DNA of 64,000 nt from positions 1 through 64,000 of the forward strand of contig CAIUCH010000007.1 of the NCBI GenBank assembly GCA_903897605.1, read 5' to 3'. The notes beneath the pieces were generated by a model. It saw only the letters and a program-made list of their open reading frames with translations, was not told where the DNA came from and made no database searches. Origin of the DNA: an uncultured Alphaproteobacteria bacterium. Its GTDB lineage: Bacteria; Pseudomonadota; Alphaproteobacteria; Micropepsales; Micropepsaceae. The position numbers and the translations under genes were made by a program. Of the stretch, positions 46,829 through 56,162 are shown piece by piece. Position 1 is the stretch's first letter. Each line of letters opens with the position of its first letter.

Positions 46829-47475
46829 GCGCGCACCGGTTGTTTCGCCGCCGCGACGAATTCGGCGATGCGGGTTTCGCTTTTCACGCCGGGCGTGCTT
46901 TCCACGCCGGAAGAAACATCGACCATGGTCGCGCCGCTGATTTCGATGGCGCGGGCGACGTTTTGCGGCGTCAATCCTCCGGCCAGAAACCAGGGGCGCG
47001 CGAATCGCCGGTCCTGCAATATCTGCCAGTCGAACGGCGCGCCATGGCCGCCGGGGCGGGTGGCCCCGGCCGCGGGCGATGCGTCGAACATAAGTATCTC
47101 CGCCACATCGTCATAGGCAATGGCCCTGGCGAAATCGCCGGGCTCGGCCACCGGCAAAGCCTTGATCACCGGGATGCCAAAGCGGGCGCGAATATCGGCG
47201 GCGCGCTCGGGCGTCTCCTTGCCATGCAGCTGGAAAAAATCCGGTTTCACCGCGGCCGCAATCGCCGCCAGCCTTTCGTCGCTTTCGTCCACCACCAGCG
47301 CCGCCTGCCGGAGCCGCCCGCGCATGCGCGCGCCCAGCATCTCGCCCTGCTCGAGGGTCAGATTGCGGGGGCTCCTGGCGAAGAACACCAGCCCGCCAAA
47401 ATCGGCACCGGCGCGAACCGCCGCATCGGCAGCGGCCGCCGAATTGATCCCGCAGATTTTGACCTGGACCGGCAT
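46825..47475 (-). CDS. trpF: Phosphoribosylanthranilate isomerase
   Basis: The 216-residue protein starts VQVKICGIN with the catalytic cysteine, contains [22 protein letters not shown] with the catalytic aspartate region, [10 protein letters not shown], and [10 protein letters not shown], and so is TrpF. It isomerises phosphoribosylanthranilate in tryptophan synthesis. The start at MPVQVK fits the family; an open frame upstream lacks support. The 63 bases to pyrF hold no gene. Confidence 0.95.
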   Translation of the reverse strand: MPVQVKICGINSAAAADAAVRAGADFGGLVFFARSPRNLTLEQGEMLGARMRGRLRQAALVVDESDERLAAIAAAVKPDFFQLHGKETPERAADIRARFGIPVIKALPVAEPGDFARAIAYDDVAEILMFDASPAAGATRPGGHGAPFDWQILQDRRFARPWFLAGGLTPQNVARAIEISGATMVDVSSGVESTPGVKSETRIAEFVAAAKQPVRA

Positions 47476-47538
47476 GGGATGGGGCTTATGGGCTGGCAAA
47501 GACCCAAAATCAAGCAAACCGGGACCCAGCGCCTAACC

Positions 47539-48237
47539 TCAGGAAAAGCCCAAGCTTTCGGCAATCGCGCGGGCGGCTTGGACCGGGTCGGGAGCAGCGG
47601 TGATCGGCCGGCCGATCACCAGGATACTGGCGCCGGCGTCCAGGGCTTCGCGGGGGCCCATGACCCGCTGCTGGTCGCCCAGATCGGCGCCTTTGGGCCG
47701 GATGCCGGGCACCACCAGCAGGAAATCCGGCCCCAGGGTGGCACGCAACATGGCGATCTCGTGCGCCGAACACACCACGCCGTCCAGGCCGCATTGCCGG
47801 GCGAGACCCGCCAGCCGGGCGACCTGTTCTGCCGCCGGGCCGCGTTGGCCGACGGCTTCCAGATCCGCGTCCGCCAAGCTGGTCAGCACCGTCACCGCAA
47901 TCACCTTCGTATCGGCCTTCACGCCACGTGCGGCTTCCACAGCCGCTTTCAGCATGGTGGGACCGCCTGCGGCATGGACGTTGAGAATGTCGACGCCAAG
48001 ATTGGTCGCCGCGCGAACCGCGCCCGCGACCGTATTGGGAATGTCATGGAATTTGAGATCCAGAAAGATCGGCAACCCGATACCCGCAAAGGCCCGCACG
48101 CCATCGGGCCCATGGGCGGAGAAAAACTCCAGCCCCAGCTTTACGCCGCCAATATAGGGTTTCAGGCGCGCGGCAAGGGCGCGCGCATATTCCAGATCGC
48201 TGGTGTCGATCGCGACAAAAACGGGATTCGGGGTCAC
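47539..48237 (-). CDS. pyrF: Orotidine 5'-phosphate decarboxylase
   Basis: The 232-residue barrel enzyme has the catalytic motif [13 protein letters not shown]-terminal [11 protein letters not shown] and C-terminal VVPGIRP and [13 protein letters not shown], typical of the short PyrF family. It makes UMP in pyrimidine synthesis. Its start overlaps the ihfB stop by four bases; the lapA gene that often lies between ihfB and pyrF is absent here. Confidence 0.96.
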   Translation of the reverse strand: MTPNPVFVAIDTSDLEYARALAARLKPYIGGVKLGLEFFSAHGPDGVRAFAGIGLPIFLDLKFHDIPNTVAGAVRAATNLGVDILNVHAAGGPTMLKAAVEAARGVKADTKVIAVTVLTSLADADLEAVGQRGPAAEQVARLAGLARQCGLDGVVCSAHEIAMLRATLGPDFLLVVPGIRPKGADLGDQQRVMGPREALDAGASILVIGRPITAAPDPVQAARAIAESLGFS

Positions 48238-48527
48238 ACTTTTGGCGTACCGCCATTTAGGCGTTCGCGCAATTCCTTGCCGGTGCGGAAAAACGGCGCA
48301 CGTTTTTCACCGACCGACACCGGCTCGCCGGTGCGCGGATTGCGACCCATCCGTGACGGCCGCACCTTTACCGAGAAAGCGCCAAAGCCACGCAACTCCA
48401 CCCGATGACCGTCGGCCAGCGCCTTGGTGATGCTGTCCAGCATCGTCGTAACGATTCGCTCCACATCGCGGTGGTAGAGATGCGGATATCGCGCGGTCAG
48501 CCGCGCCACCAATTCAGACTTGATCAT
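48234..48527 (-). CDS. ihfB: Integration host factor beta subunit
   Basis: The 97-residue HU/IHF-family protein has [28 protein letters not shown], where the arm proline and basic residues intercalate and bend DNA. [10 protein letters not shown] at the start and the [13 protein letters not shown] tail distinguish IhfB from HU. It pairs with IhfA for nucleoid structure, recombination and sigma-54 promoters; rpoN is at 60 kb. The 213-base upstream gap (48528-48740) should hold its promoter but I could not pick one reliably. Confidence 0.94.
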   Translation of the reverse strand: MIKSELVARLTARYPHLYHRDVERIVTTMLDSITKALADGHRVELRGFGAFSVKVRPSRMGRNPRTGEPVSVGEKRAPFFRTGKELRERLNGGTPKV

Positions 48528-48740
48528 CCCAGCCCCTACGGGACATTACCGACCGTGTAACGCCGCCCGGCTCGGTTAAATTGTCAGAGGGGCCAAGGCG
48601 CGTCAACGGGAAGCTCCTGAAAGTTCAGGCTTTTTTTGCGTTCCTATTAAGCCTGTTGGCGGGGCTTGAGGGGGCCATAGTCCGGCTGGTTCCCTCCTCT
48701 GCCCCCCGCTAGGCTGGCCATTTCGACATTGGGAGAGGTC

Positions 48741-49298
48741 ATGGAACACGATCCGGCGCTGGAAGCACAGGAACACGCCGAACATGCCGAGCATGCCGCC
48801 CATGCGCGGGACCCCTTCATTTCCAAGGTTTCCATAACCATTGCGGTGCTGGCCGTGCTGGCGGCCGCGGCCGGCAGCCTGGAGACCGTGGAAGGCGGCC
48901 GCGCCATCACGGAATCCTCGGAAGCGGTCCTTGCCCAGGACCAAGCCACCGATGCCTGGAATGAATACCAGGCCGATAGCCTTAAGCGGCATATGTACGA
49001 TATCGCCGCCGAAAACGGACTGGCCCATTACCGCGCCGACAGTGCCAGCGAGCGCGGCGCCCAGACCAAGGCCCGGGCCAAGGCCGACGACGCGGAAAAG
49101 GAACGCGACGCCAGGATCGTGGAAAGTGCCCGCCACGAAGGACGCCATCACTGGTTGACCGGCGCCGCCACCCTGATCGAAATCGGCATTGCCTTGTCCA
49201 CCGTGGCGATCATCACCCGCCGCCAGGCCTTCTGGCTGGGCGCGATGGGATTGGGTGCTGCCGGCATCGCCCTCTTCGCCACCGCCTATCTGACTTGA
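48741..49298 (+). CDS. DUF4337 family membrane protein
   Basis: The 185-residue protein has an acidic His/Glu-rich start with repeated EHAEHAEHAAHA, a membrane helix (about 31-47), a long Ala/Glu/Arg helical stretch that may form a coiled coil outside the membrane, and two C-terminal helices (about 138-158 and 163-183). This matches DUF4337, whose function is unknown. GGGAGAGG lies before the ATG. It is the first gene of the accessory block between ihfB and rpsA. Confidence 0.85.
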   Translation: MEHDPALEAQEHAEHAEHAAHARDPFISKVSITIAVLAVLAAAAGSLETVEGGRAITESSEAVLAQDQATDAWNEYQADSLKRHMYDIAAENGLAHYRADSASERGAQTKARAKADDAEKERDARIVESARHEGRHHWLTGAATLIEIGIALSTVAIITRRQAFWLGAMGLGAAGIALFATAYLT

Positions 49299-49400
49299 AA
49301 GCTGGCCTGCGAGCCGGCCCGAGAGCCGGAATGCGCAAACCGCAGGACTGAAGCATCGGGGCCCCGATTATATTGGCGGCTTACAAGCCAAGAGGATTTC

Positions 49401-50312
49401 GTGGGCAACTCTTCCCTTTCATACCGTGACCTTTTGCTGGCGCTGGCAGTGGTGTTCGTCTGGGGCACCAATTTCGTCGTTATTCGGTTGGGATTGAACG
49501 CGTTGCCGCCTCTTCTGTTTGCGTCACTGCGGTTCACCTTCGTGCTGGTGCCGATGGTGTTTTTTCTGCCCCGCCCCAAGATGCGGCTCGCCAATTTGGT
49601 GACCTATGGCGTTGCCATCGGCCTGGGGCAATTTGGTCTTCTGTTCATTGCCATGAATGGCATGATCTCGCCTGGCCTGGCGTCATTGGTGGTGCAGATG
49701 CAGGTTTTCTTCACCATCGGTCTATCGATGCTGCGCAGCGGCGAACGGCTGAAGCCGCACCAGCTGGGTGCATTTGCCCTGGCCTTTAGCGGCATCGGCG
49801 TAATCGTGGCCCATAACGGCCATGGCGCCACCATCGCGGGCCTGGTCCTGACCCTGGGCGCGGCGGCCAGCTGGGCGCTCGCCAACCAGAGCTCCAAGGA
49901 AGCGGGAAAAGTGAACACCCTCGCCTATGTGGTCTGGGCCAGCCTCTTTTCGCTGCCGCCACTTTATCTTCTGTCGCTCTGGCGCGAAGGCTGGCCCGCG
50001 ATCGTGACAGGGCTGAGCCATGCCACGCTCGGCACTTGGGCAGTGGTGTTGTGGCAGAGCGCCGGCAACACGATGTTCGGTTATGGCGTCTGGGCCTGGC
50101 TGCTGGCGCGTCATCCCGCCGCGACGGTGTCGCCTTTGTCCTTGCTGGTGCCGGTATTCGGCTTCGGCGCTTCGGCGCTGATTCTGGGCGAACCCTTGGA
50201 AGGCTGGAAGATCGGCGCCGGCCTACTGGTGATGAGCGGCCTTGCGCTCAATCTGTTTTGGGGGAGACGTCAGCCAAAATTCACGCCCGTGCCGGAAGCG
50301 AACGCGCCTTAG
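49401..50312 (+). CDS. EamA/DMT-superfamily transporter
   Basis: The 303-residue protein has ten predicted membrane helices in two EamA repeats, with N-terminal VWGTNFVVIRLGLNALPPLLFASLRF, the standard first-repeat signature, and C-terminal SPLSLLVPVFGFGASALILGEP. It is probably an exporter of amino acids or metabolites (YdcZ/RhaT/RarD-like superfamily; O-acetylserine/cysteine exporters are close in layout). It starts with GTG after AGAGGATTTC. Its stop overlaps the convergent cupin gene by four bases. Confidence 0.9.
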   Translation: MGNSSLSYRDLLLALAVVFVWGTNFVVIRLGLNALPPLLFASLRFTFVLVPMVFFLPRPKMRLANLVTYGVAIGLGQFGLLFIAMNGMISPGLASLVVQMQVFFTIGLSMLRSGERLKPHQLGAFALAFSGIGVIVAHNGHGATIAGLVLTLGAAASWALANQSSKEAGKVNTLAYVVWASLFSLPPLYLLSLWREGWPAIVTGLSHATLGTWAVVLWQSAGNTMFGYGVWAWLLARHPAATVSPLSLLVPVFGFGASALILGEPLEGWKIGAGLLVMSGLALNLFWGRRQPKFTPVPEANAP

Positions 50313-50761
50313 TCTTTGCGCCCGGGGACCCGGAATACGACATAGCGGATATGACCGCCGGCATGCGGCTTGATCCATTGCGCCATGCCCGCCGGGATTT
50401 GGATGATGTCGTCCTTGTGGATCTCGAGGCTCTTGGTATCGCCGCTCAGGGAAGAACCGCGAAACTCGGCTTCGGAAATCATCCGGGAGTCCTTCATGTC
50501 GCCGCCATAGATCAGGGTGGCATCGCCGTCCAGGACCACGATGTTGTCGATCCCTTCCAGATGCAGTTCGGTCTCGGCGACCTTGTCGCGATACATGATC
50601 ACACCCTGAAAGCGTTCGCCCTTGAGCGCGACATTGGCGGCGCCATCTGTCGGCGGCGCCATCACACCACCGGGCTGATACACAAGATCGGCGGCGGCGG
50701 CTGGCGCGGCCAAAAGCGACATGATCCCGGCAGCGATCCAAAATCCTTGGCTATTGCGCAT
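50309..50761 (-). CDS. Exported cupin-like protein
   Basis: The 150-residue protein has a signal peptide (cleaved near AAA-ADLVYQP) and a beta-rich body with ETELHLEGIDNIVVLDGDATLIYGGDM and HKDDIIQIPAGMAQWIKPHAGGHIRYVVFRV, which reads as a small cupin with two conserved boxes. Metal ligands may be His and Glu residues in these boxes. Function unknown. It lies between the EamA gene and the lysine-rich protein gene. Confidence 0.75.
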   Translation of the reverse strand: MRNSQGFWIAAGIMSLLAAPAAAADLVYQPGGVMAPPTDGAANVALKGERFQGVIMYRDKVAETELHLEGIDNIVVLDGDATLIYGGDMKDSRMISEAEFRGSSLSGDTKSLEIHKDDIIQIPAGMAQWIKPHAGGHIRYVVFRVPGRKD

Positions 50762-50812
50762 CAAAACCTCTGTAAATTGCTGGATTAAAGGTACGCCAAA
50801 GACCGGGCAAGC

Positions 50813-50843
50813 AAAAGGGCGCGCCTCTTATCGAAGCGCGCCC
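50813..50843 (-). terminator. Intrinsic terminator of the lysine-rich protein gene
   Basis: On the minus strand GGGCGCGC pairs with GCGCGCCC around an 11-base loop and is followed by TTTT. It lies 19 bases after the stop codon at 50862. Confidence 0.8.
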
Positions 50844-50861
50844 CTGCCATGACATTCGATC

Positions 50862-51113
50862 CTAGCGGCGCGCCTTGCGCTTGGCCTTGCGGACAACCTT
50901 CTTGGTGGCTTTTTTCGCCTTCTTGCCGGACTTCTTCGCCGGCTTCTTGGCCTTTTTCACCGCACCCTTGGCGGCGGCCTTGGCGGTCTTGCGCTTGGCC
51001 TTGCGGCGCTTCTTTGCCTTCGGCGCCGGCGGCTCGCCCGTGAACATACGGGTCACCGCGTCTTCCAATTCATTGACCCGCTGGGCCAGCACGCTCTTCT
51101 TCTTCGCAGCCAT
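50862..51113 (-). CDS. Lysine/alanine-rich histone H1-like protein
   Basis: The 83-residue protein has a short N-terminal helix with SVLAQRVNELEDAVTRMF, which could dimerise, and a C-terminal tail built of Lys-Lys-Ala and Lys-Ala-Lys repeats (about 40% Lys). Such tails bind DNA or RNA without sequence specificity, as in bacterial H1-like proteins. The function is inferred from composition. The ATG is preceded by GAGGAGC. It has its own terminator and sits between rpsA and the cupin gene. Confidence 0.75.
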   Translation of the reverse strand: MAAKKKSVLAQRVNELEDAVTRMFTGEPPAPKAKKRRKAKRKTAKAAAKGAVKKAKKPAKKSGKKAKKATKKVVRKAKRKARR

Positions 51114-51211
51114 AAAATGCTCCTCGGTTGGAAATGCACACAATCATGATTCTGCAGGCAAACAAATGAATCGTTAATTGGTTCCCTACGCCAAGACACC
51201 GGACCGTAAAG

Positions 51212-51240
51212 AAAAAGGGCGCGCGATAAATCGCGCGCCC
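51212..51240 (-). terminator. Intrinsic terminator of rpsA
   Basis: On the minus strand GGGCGCGCGA and TCGCGCGCCC form a perfect ten-pair stem with a four-base loop, followed by TTTTT. It lies 57 bases after the rpsA stop codon. Confidence 0.85.
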
Positions 51241-51296
51241 CAATTCGGTCCCTCTATCTTCAGCCCTGACAGGCCGAAGATGAAGCGAAGGTTCGA

Positions 51297-53048
51297 CTAT
51301 TCCGTATCACCCTTCTTGGTCTTCTTCTTGAGCGCGGCGCCCAGAATGTCACCCAGCGACGCGCCGGAGTCCGACGAACCGAACTGCGCCACGGCTTCCT
51401 TCTCTTCGGAGATTTCCCGCGCCTTGATGGAGAGGGAAACCTTGCGGCTGGATTTGTCGACACTGGTGACCAGGGCGTCGACCTTGTCGCCTTTGCCGAA
51501 ACGCTCCGGACGCTGGTCGTTGCGATCACGCGCCAGGTCGGCCCGGCGGATGAAGGACTTCACGCCATCGGCCAGCGACACCTCGATGCCACCGTCATTG
51601 ACTTCGGTGACCGTCGCGGTGACGACCTGGTTCTTGCGCAGCGCCCCGCCGCCGGCACCGGCCTTTTCGATCGGATCGCTGCCCAGCTGCTTGATGCCCA
51701 GCGACACGCGCTCCTTCTCGACATCGATGTCCAGCACCTTGGCCTTGACCATCTGGCCCTTTTCATAGGCCTTGATCGCCTCTTCGCCCGGTTCGGTCCA
51801 GGACAGGTCGGAAAGATGCACCATGCCGTCGATGTCCTGGTCCAGGCCGATGAACAGGCCGAACTCGGTGATCGATTTGACCTCGCCTTCGATGATGCTG
51901 TCGATGGGATGGCGATCGGTGAAGCCGGTCCAGGGATTTTCCTGGGTCTGCTTCAGGCCCAGCGAGATGCGGCGCTTGTTGGAATCCACTTCCAGCACCT
52001 GCACATCGACTTCCGTGCCGGGTGTGACCAGCTTGGAAGGAGCAAGATTCTTTTTCACCCAAGACATTTCGCTGACATGGACCAGGCCTTCGACGCCCGG
52101 CTCCAGCTCCACGAAGGCGCCGTAATCGGTGACATTGGTGACCTTGCCGGCGAACTTGGCGCCGACCGGGTATTTGACGCTGACGCCTTCCCAGGGATCG
52201 GTCTGCAGCTGCTTCATACCCAGCGAAATGCGCTGGGTGTCGTGGTTGATCTTGATGATCTGCACCGTGACGGTCTGGCCGACGGAGAGAACTTCGGTCG
52301 GGTGCGAAACGCGGCGCCAGGCAATGTCGGTGACATGCAGCAGGCCGTCCACGCCGCCCAGATCCACGAAGGCGCCGTAATCGGTGATGTTCTTGACGGT
52401 GCCTTCGACCACTTGGCCTTCGGCGAGCGAGGCCACGAGTTCCGAACGCTCTTCGGCGCGGCGTTCTTCGAGAACGGCGCGGCGCGAGACAACGATGTTG
52501 CCGCGGCGGCGATCCATTTTCAGGATCTGGAAAGGCTGGGGCTGGTTCATCAGCGGTCCAACATCGCGGGTGGGACGCACATCGACCTGGCTGCCAGGCA
52601 GGAAGGCCACGGCGCCGTCGAGATCGACAGTGAAGCCGCCCTTGACCCGGCCAAAGATCACGCCGCTGACGCGCGACTGGTCGTTGAAGGCCTTTTCCAG
52701 CTTGATCCAGCTTTCTTCGCGGCGCGCCTTGTCGCGGGAGAGCACTGCTTCGCCCAGCGCATTCTCGACTCGTTCCAGATAGACTTCGACCTCGTCACCC
52801 ACCTGCACATTGGCGGGCACGCCCGGCATCGCGAATTCCTTCAGCGACACCCGGCCCTCGGTCTTGAGGCCGACATCGACCATGGCGAAGTCGTTCTCGA
52901 TGGCGACGATCTTGCCTTTGATGACGGCGCCTTCCTGAGGCGATTGGGTAACGAAACTCTGTTCCAGCATGGCCGCGAAATCCTCGCGGCTGGGGGAAGC
53001 GATGGAATTTTCGCTGGTGTTCTTGGTCTGCATTGCGACGCGGGCCAT
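51297..53048 (-). CDS. rpsA: 30S ribosomal protein S1
   Basis: The 583-residue protein has six S1 OB-fold repeats spaced about 85 residues apart from residue 38 onwards, each with the VKGKV/DYGAFV-type core, and an acidic then basic C-terminal tail. S1 binds mRNA leaders and helps the small subunit start translation. AAGGAT lies seven bases before the ATG. It is downstream of cmk and aroA on the same strand. The usual next gene, ihfB, is separated from it by four accessory genes here. Confidence 0.97.
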   Translation of the reverse strand: MARVAMQTKNTSENSIASPSREDFAAMLEQSFVTQSPQEGAVIKGKIVAIENDFAMVDVGLKTEGRVSLKEFAMPGVPANVQVGDEVEVYLERVENALGEAVLSRDKARREESWIKLEKAFNDQSRVSGVIFGRVKGGFTVDLDGAVAFLPGSQVDVRPTRDVGPLMNQPQPFQILKMDRRRGNIVVSRRAVLEERRAEERSELVASLAEGQVVEGTVKNITDYGAFVDLGGVDGLLHVTDIAWRRVSHPTEVLSVGQTVTVQIIKINHDTQRISLGMKQLQTDPWEGVSVKYPVGAKFAGKVTNVTDYGAFVELEPGVEGLVHVSEMSWVKKNLAPSKLVTPGTEVDVQVLEVDSNKRRISLGLKQTQENPWTGFTDRHPIDSIIEGEVKSITEFGLFIGLDQDIDGMVHLSDLSWTEPGEEAIKAYEKGQMVKAKVLDIDVEKERVSLGIKQLGSDPIEKAGAGGGALRKNQVVTATVTEVNDGGIEVSLADGVKSFIRRADLARDRNDQRPERFGKGDKVDALVTSVDKSSRKVSLSIKAREISEEKEAVAQFGSSDSGASLGDILGAALKKKTKKGDTE

Positions 53049-53070
53049 TCGAAATCCTTAAGGTACGGTC

Positions 53071-53116
53071 ATGCCGAATGGCATTTGCCACTGGACTTCC
53101 CATGCGGATGCATGGG
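53071..53116 (-). promoter_or_regulatory. Paired hairpins in the rpsA leader
   Basis: Two perfect stems lie 23-68 bases before the rpsA start: CCCATGC/GCATGGG (53099-53116, four-base loop) and ATGCC/GGCAT (53071-53084, four-base loop). S1 is autoregulated through leader structure in other proteobacteria, so a similar role is possible here. I infer this from position only. Confidence 0.35.
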
Positions 53117-53169
53117 CGAAAACGTTGATGGAAGAAGTAAGCGGTTGGCCCGAAAGCCGCCGGGCCTCC

Positions 53170-53844
53170 TTAGCCCCTGTGGCGGTCCTTGAGCGCGCCT
53201 TCGACCTTGGGTGAAACCAGGGCAAGGGCTGCCGCGAACGCCGCGTCTATACCCAAATCGGAGGTATCGAGCAAGGCGGCGTCCGGGGCCTGCTTCAGGG
53301 GCGAAATTGGCCGGGATTTGTCGGCCGCGTCCCGGGCATTGAGTTCCGCCAGGAGGCCCTGCTCGTCGCGGAGGATGCCCATGCCCTGGAGCTCCAGCCA
53401 GCGGCGATGGGCGCGAAGCGCCGGCCGGGCATCGATATAGAGTTTGGCGACCGCTTCGGGGCAGATCACGGTGCCGATATCGCGCCCGTCCATCACCGCG
53501 CCGGGACTGCCGCCCGGGGGGGATCTGAGAAAGCTGCGCTGGAAATCCAGCAGCGCCTGGCGCACCGCGCCGATCGCCGCGACATGGGAGGCCGCTTGCC
53601 CCACCACATCGGTGCGGATGGCGGGATCGCCAGCCAGGGACAGGTCGATGGTCTGCGCGCCCTTCACGGCATCGGTTTCGTTTTTGGGATCGCCGCCGAC
53701 GCTGAGCACCGCCAGCGCGGTCAGACGGTACAGCGCCCCGGAATCAAGATGCGCGAAACCGAAATGTGCCGCCAGTTTTTTCGCCAAGGTGCCCTTGCCC
53801 GACGCGGCGGTGCCGTCCACGGCGATGACAATCGATCTGCTCAT
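53170..53844 (-). CDS. cmk: Cytidylate kinase
   Basis: The 224-residue kinase has P-loop [38 protein letters not shown] and a LID region with [13 protein letters not shown], as in Cmk. It phosphorylates CMP and dCMP. It starts four bases inside the aroA 3' end and precedes rpsA by 121 bases; this order is widespread in proteobacteria. Confidence 0.96.
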   Translation of the reverse strand: MSRSIVIAVDGTAASGKGTLAKKLAAHFGFAHLDSGALYRLTALAVLSVGGDPKNETDAVKGAQTIDLSLAGDPAIRTDVVGQAASHVAAIGAVRQALLDFQRSFLRSPPGGSPGAVMDGRDIGTVICPEAVAKLYIDARPALRAHRRWLELQGMGILRDEQGLLAELNARDAADKSRPISPLKQAPDAALLDTSDLGIDAAFAAALALVSPKVEGALKDRHRG

Positions 53845-55199
53845 GGATCTGGCACCACGAAGTCGGCGCCGAGACCGCGCATCAGACCCTGATAGCTGGG
53901 AAAGCTGGTGGCGATCATGGCGATGTCATCCACCATCACCGGGTCGCGCGCCGCCATGCCCAGGGTAAGAAAGGCCATGGCGATGCGATGATCCATATGG
54001 GTCGACACCATGCCGCCGCCCATGACCCGGCACGCGCCTGTCACGGTCAGGCCGTCCGGCGTTTCACTGACGGCGACCCCGTTGGCTTCAAGGCCCCGTG
54101 CGATGGCGGAAAGCCGATCGCTTTCCTTGACCCGCAATTCTTCCAGCCCCTGCATCACGGTGACGCCGTCGGCGAAAGCGGCGGCGACCGCCAGGATGGG
54201 ATATTCGTCGATCATGGACGGCGCGCGTTCGGCCGGCACGGTTACGCCTTTCAAGGCGGAATGCCGCACGACCAGGTCGCCGATCTCTTCGCCGCCGCTG
54301 CTGCGCCGGTTTTGAATCCGGATATCGGCGCCCATTTCCAGCAAGGTCTCGATCAGGCCGATCCGCCGGGGATTGAGCAGGATTGCGGGAATCGAAATCT
54401 CGGAGCCCGGAACGATCAGCGCCGCCACCAGCGGAAAGGCCGCCGAAGACGGATCGCGCGGCACCTCGATCGCGCAGGCCAAAAGTGGCTTGCGCCCCGC
54501 GACAAGTATTTTTTCACCGCCATCCCCCAGCGGCTCGACCGAAATCCCGGCACCGAAGGCACTCAACATTTTTTCCGTGTGATCACGGGTGAGTATTTTC
54601 TGTGTGATGCAGCTTGTTCCTTGCGCGTTCAGCGCCGCCAGCAGCATCGCCGACTTCACCTGGGCCGAAGCCACCGCCACATCATAGGAAATCGCCTTTG
54701 CATCCCCGGCGCCGATCACCGTGAGTGGCATCAACGCCTTGGCGCCCTGCGCCTGGTAGCGTGTGCCAAACCGGGTCAAAGGATCGAGCACCCGCGCCAT
54801 CGGCCGCGACCTGAGGCTGGCATCGCCGGTGAAAGTCGCGGTGATCGGCGTGGTTGCAATCGCTCCCATCATCAGCCGCGAACCGGTCCCCGAATTTCCG
54901 AAATCCAGGATCTTGTCCGGTTGCCGCCAGTTCCCGACCCCAGTGCCCGTCACCCGCCAATGCCCTTCGCCGTCGCAGGTCACCACCGCGCCCAGGGTCC
55001 GGACCGCGCCAGCCGTATTCAGCACGTCCTCGGATTCCAGCAGGCCGGAAATCCGAGTTTCGCCCCGGGCCATGCCGCCCAGGATCAGGGCCCGCTGGGA
55101 AATGGATTTGTCCCCTGGAACCAGCGCAATCCCCTTCAGGGCGGCGCCCTTTCGGGCGCCCAGAGGCTGGACTTTGTCGGGTACCGGGGTGGCAGGCAT
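53841..55199 (-). CDS. aroA: 3-phosphoshikimate 1-carboxyvinyltransferase (EPSP synthase)
   Basis: The 452-residue protein has [28 protein letters not shown] and [15 protein letters not shown], the class II-like EPSP synthase signatures. In the GNSGT loop the site that is NAGT in class I enzymes reads GNSGT, as in the alphaproteobacterial (CP4-related) group that is often glyphosate-tolerant; tolerance here is not shown. It makes EPSP in the shikimate pathway, feeding the trp genes. The open frame extends upstream past the ATG at 55199 into the FYDLN gene on the other strand, without support. Confidence 0.95.
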   Translation of the reverse strand: MPATPVPDKVQPLGARKGAALKGIALVPGDKSISQRALILGGMARGETRISGLLESEDVLNTAGAVRTLGAVVTCDGEGHWRVTGTGVGNWRQPDKILDFGNSGTGSRLMMGAIATTPITATFTGDASLRSRPMARVLDPLTRFGTRYQAQGAKALMPLTVIGAGDAKAISYDVAVASAQVKSAMLLAALNAQGTSCITQKILTRDHTEKMLSAFGAGISVEPLGDGGEKILVAGRKPLLACAIEVPRDPSSAAFPLVAALIVPGSEISIPAILLNPRRIGLIETLLEMGADIRIQNRRSSGGEEIGDLVVRHSALKGVTVPAERAPSMIDEYPILAVAAAFADGVTVMQGLEELRVKESDRLSAIARGLEANGVAVSETPDGLTVTGACRVMGGGMVSTHMDHRIAMAFLTLGMAARDPVMVDDIAMIATSFPSYQGLMRGLGADFVVPDP

Positions 55200-55286
55200 C
55201 GGGGGACTTCGATTGACCTTTACAGGCGAGGCGAGAAGTGGCAAACGCGCCCCTCCAACCATCTCTTCTTCATAGGAACGAGCACC

Positions 55287-55787
55287 TTGGTCAAGGCGGA
55301 TCTTGGAACGAAACGGGGCTGCCCCAGTTGTGGCGCACGCTTCTACGACCTTACGAAGCGTCCGATCGAATGCCCGAAGTGCGGCTTCTCGTTCGAGCCG
55401 GAAGCACTTTACAAGCAGCGCCGCGGCCGTCAGCCCGAGCCCGCAGTCGCCGTCGTGCCCGTTGCCGAGGCGGAAGACGAAGAGGCGGAGAACGAGAATG
55501 AGGAGGCCGAAACCGAGGAAGAGGAAGAGGAAGTCGTCGAGCAAGCACCGCTGATCGTGGCCGCCACCGGCGAGGAAGAAGACGAAACCGCCGAAGAAGA
55601 GGAAGCCGAGGCGGAGTCCGGCATGAGCGTTGTCGAGGGTGACGAAGAGGTCGCCATCGAGGATATCGAAGTCGAAGACGAGGACGACGACGAGGAAGGC
55701 GATGACAGCCTTCTCGCCGAAGTCGAGGAAGACGAAGAAGACGTCGCCGGCATCATTGATCCGGGCATTGCCAAGGACGAAGCCTAG
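55287..55787 (+). CDS. FYDLN-acid family protein (TIGR02300 type)
   Basis: The 166-residue protein starts at TTG with [33 protein letters not shown], a four-cysteine zinc ribbon (two CxxC pairs) with the FYDL motif, then a very acidic low-complexity tail rich in Glu and Asp to the end. This is a known alphaproteobacterial family with no assigned function. It normally lies between aroA and a tRNA-Ala gene, as here. TTG is the only start that fits the domain; AGGAACGAG is a weak ribosome site. The 50 bases after its stop lead to the tRNA. Confidence 0.88.
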   Translation: MVKADLGTKRGCPSCGARFYDLTKRPIECPKCGFSFEPEALYKQRRGRQPEPAVAVVPVAEAEDEEAENENEEAETEEEEEEVVEQAPLIVAATGEEEDETAEEEEAEAESGMSVVEGDEEVAIEDIEVEDEDDDEEGDDSLLAEVEEDEEDVAGIIDPGIAKDEA

Positions 55788-55836
55788 ACAGGGAATTGCG
55801 CGCCGCCCGCGACCAGCAGGGAAGGCGTCTGAAATC

Positions 55837-55912
55837 GGGGCCATAGCTCAGCTGGGAGAGCGCCTGCATGGCATGCAGGAGGTCAGCGGTTCGATCCCGC
55901 TTGGCTCCACCA
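55837..55912 (+). tRNA. tRNA-Ala (GGC anticodon)
   Basis: The 76-base sequence folds as a cloverleaf: acceptor GGGGCCA with TGGCTCC, D-arm GCTC...GAGC, anticodon stem CCTGC/GCAGG with loop ATGGCAT (anticodon GGC), T-arm with GTTCGATCC-type loop, discriminator A and an encoded CCA at 55910-55912. Confidence 0.97.
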
Positions 55913-55980
55913 TTTCCCGCCTCCACGATTTTGCAGAACCCGCACCGCCCGCGCCAGCGGGAAATGGTGGAGCCAAGCGG
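55897..55980. repeat. 24-bp inverted duplication of the tRNA-Ala 3' end
   Basis: CCGCTTGGCTCCACCATTTC plus CCGC (55897-55920), covering the tRNA T-arm edge, acceptor strand, CCA and eight following bases, is repeated exactly in reverse complement at 55957-55980 after a 36-base spacer. It could fold into a very stable hairpin. The rest of 55981-56162 has GC-rich stems but no gene I can support. Confidence 0.85.
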
Positions 55981-56162
55981 CCGAGTGCGCCGCGCGCCAG
56001 CGTCTTAAGGCGCACGAGGCGCGCAGGCGGGTTCCAAGCGATCACCACCACGTCCTCCCCACCTGACGCCAAATTCACCCGCCCGGGACAACTCGCTACA
56101 ATTGCAGCAGACATCGCGTCCCTGGCGGGGCTAAAATCCCTGGCCGTCAACGGATATGTCTA

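Noticed and set aside
53988-55787. Long plus-strand frame of about 600 codons ending in the FYDLN protein
   Set aside because: It is antisense to aroA until 55.2 kb; only the last 166 codons have family features.
55848-56150. Minus-strand frame containing a PSGIEPLTSCMPC peptide
   Set aside because: This is the translation of the complementary strand of the tRNA-Ala gene, a well-known spurious product.
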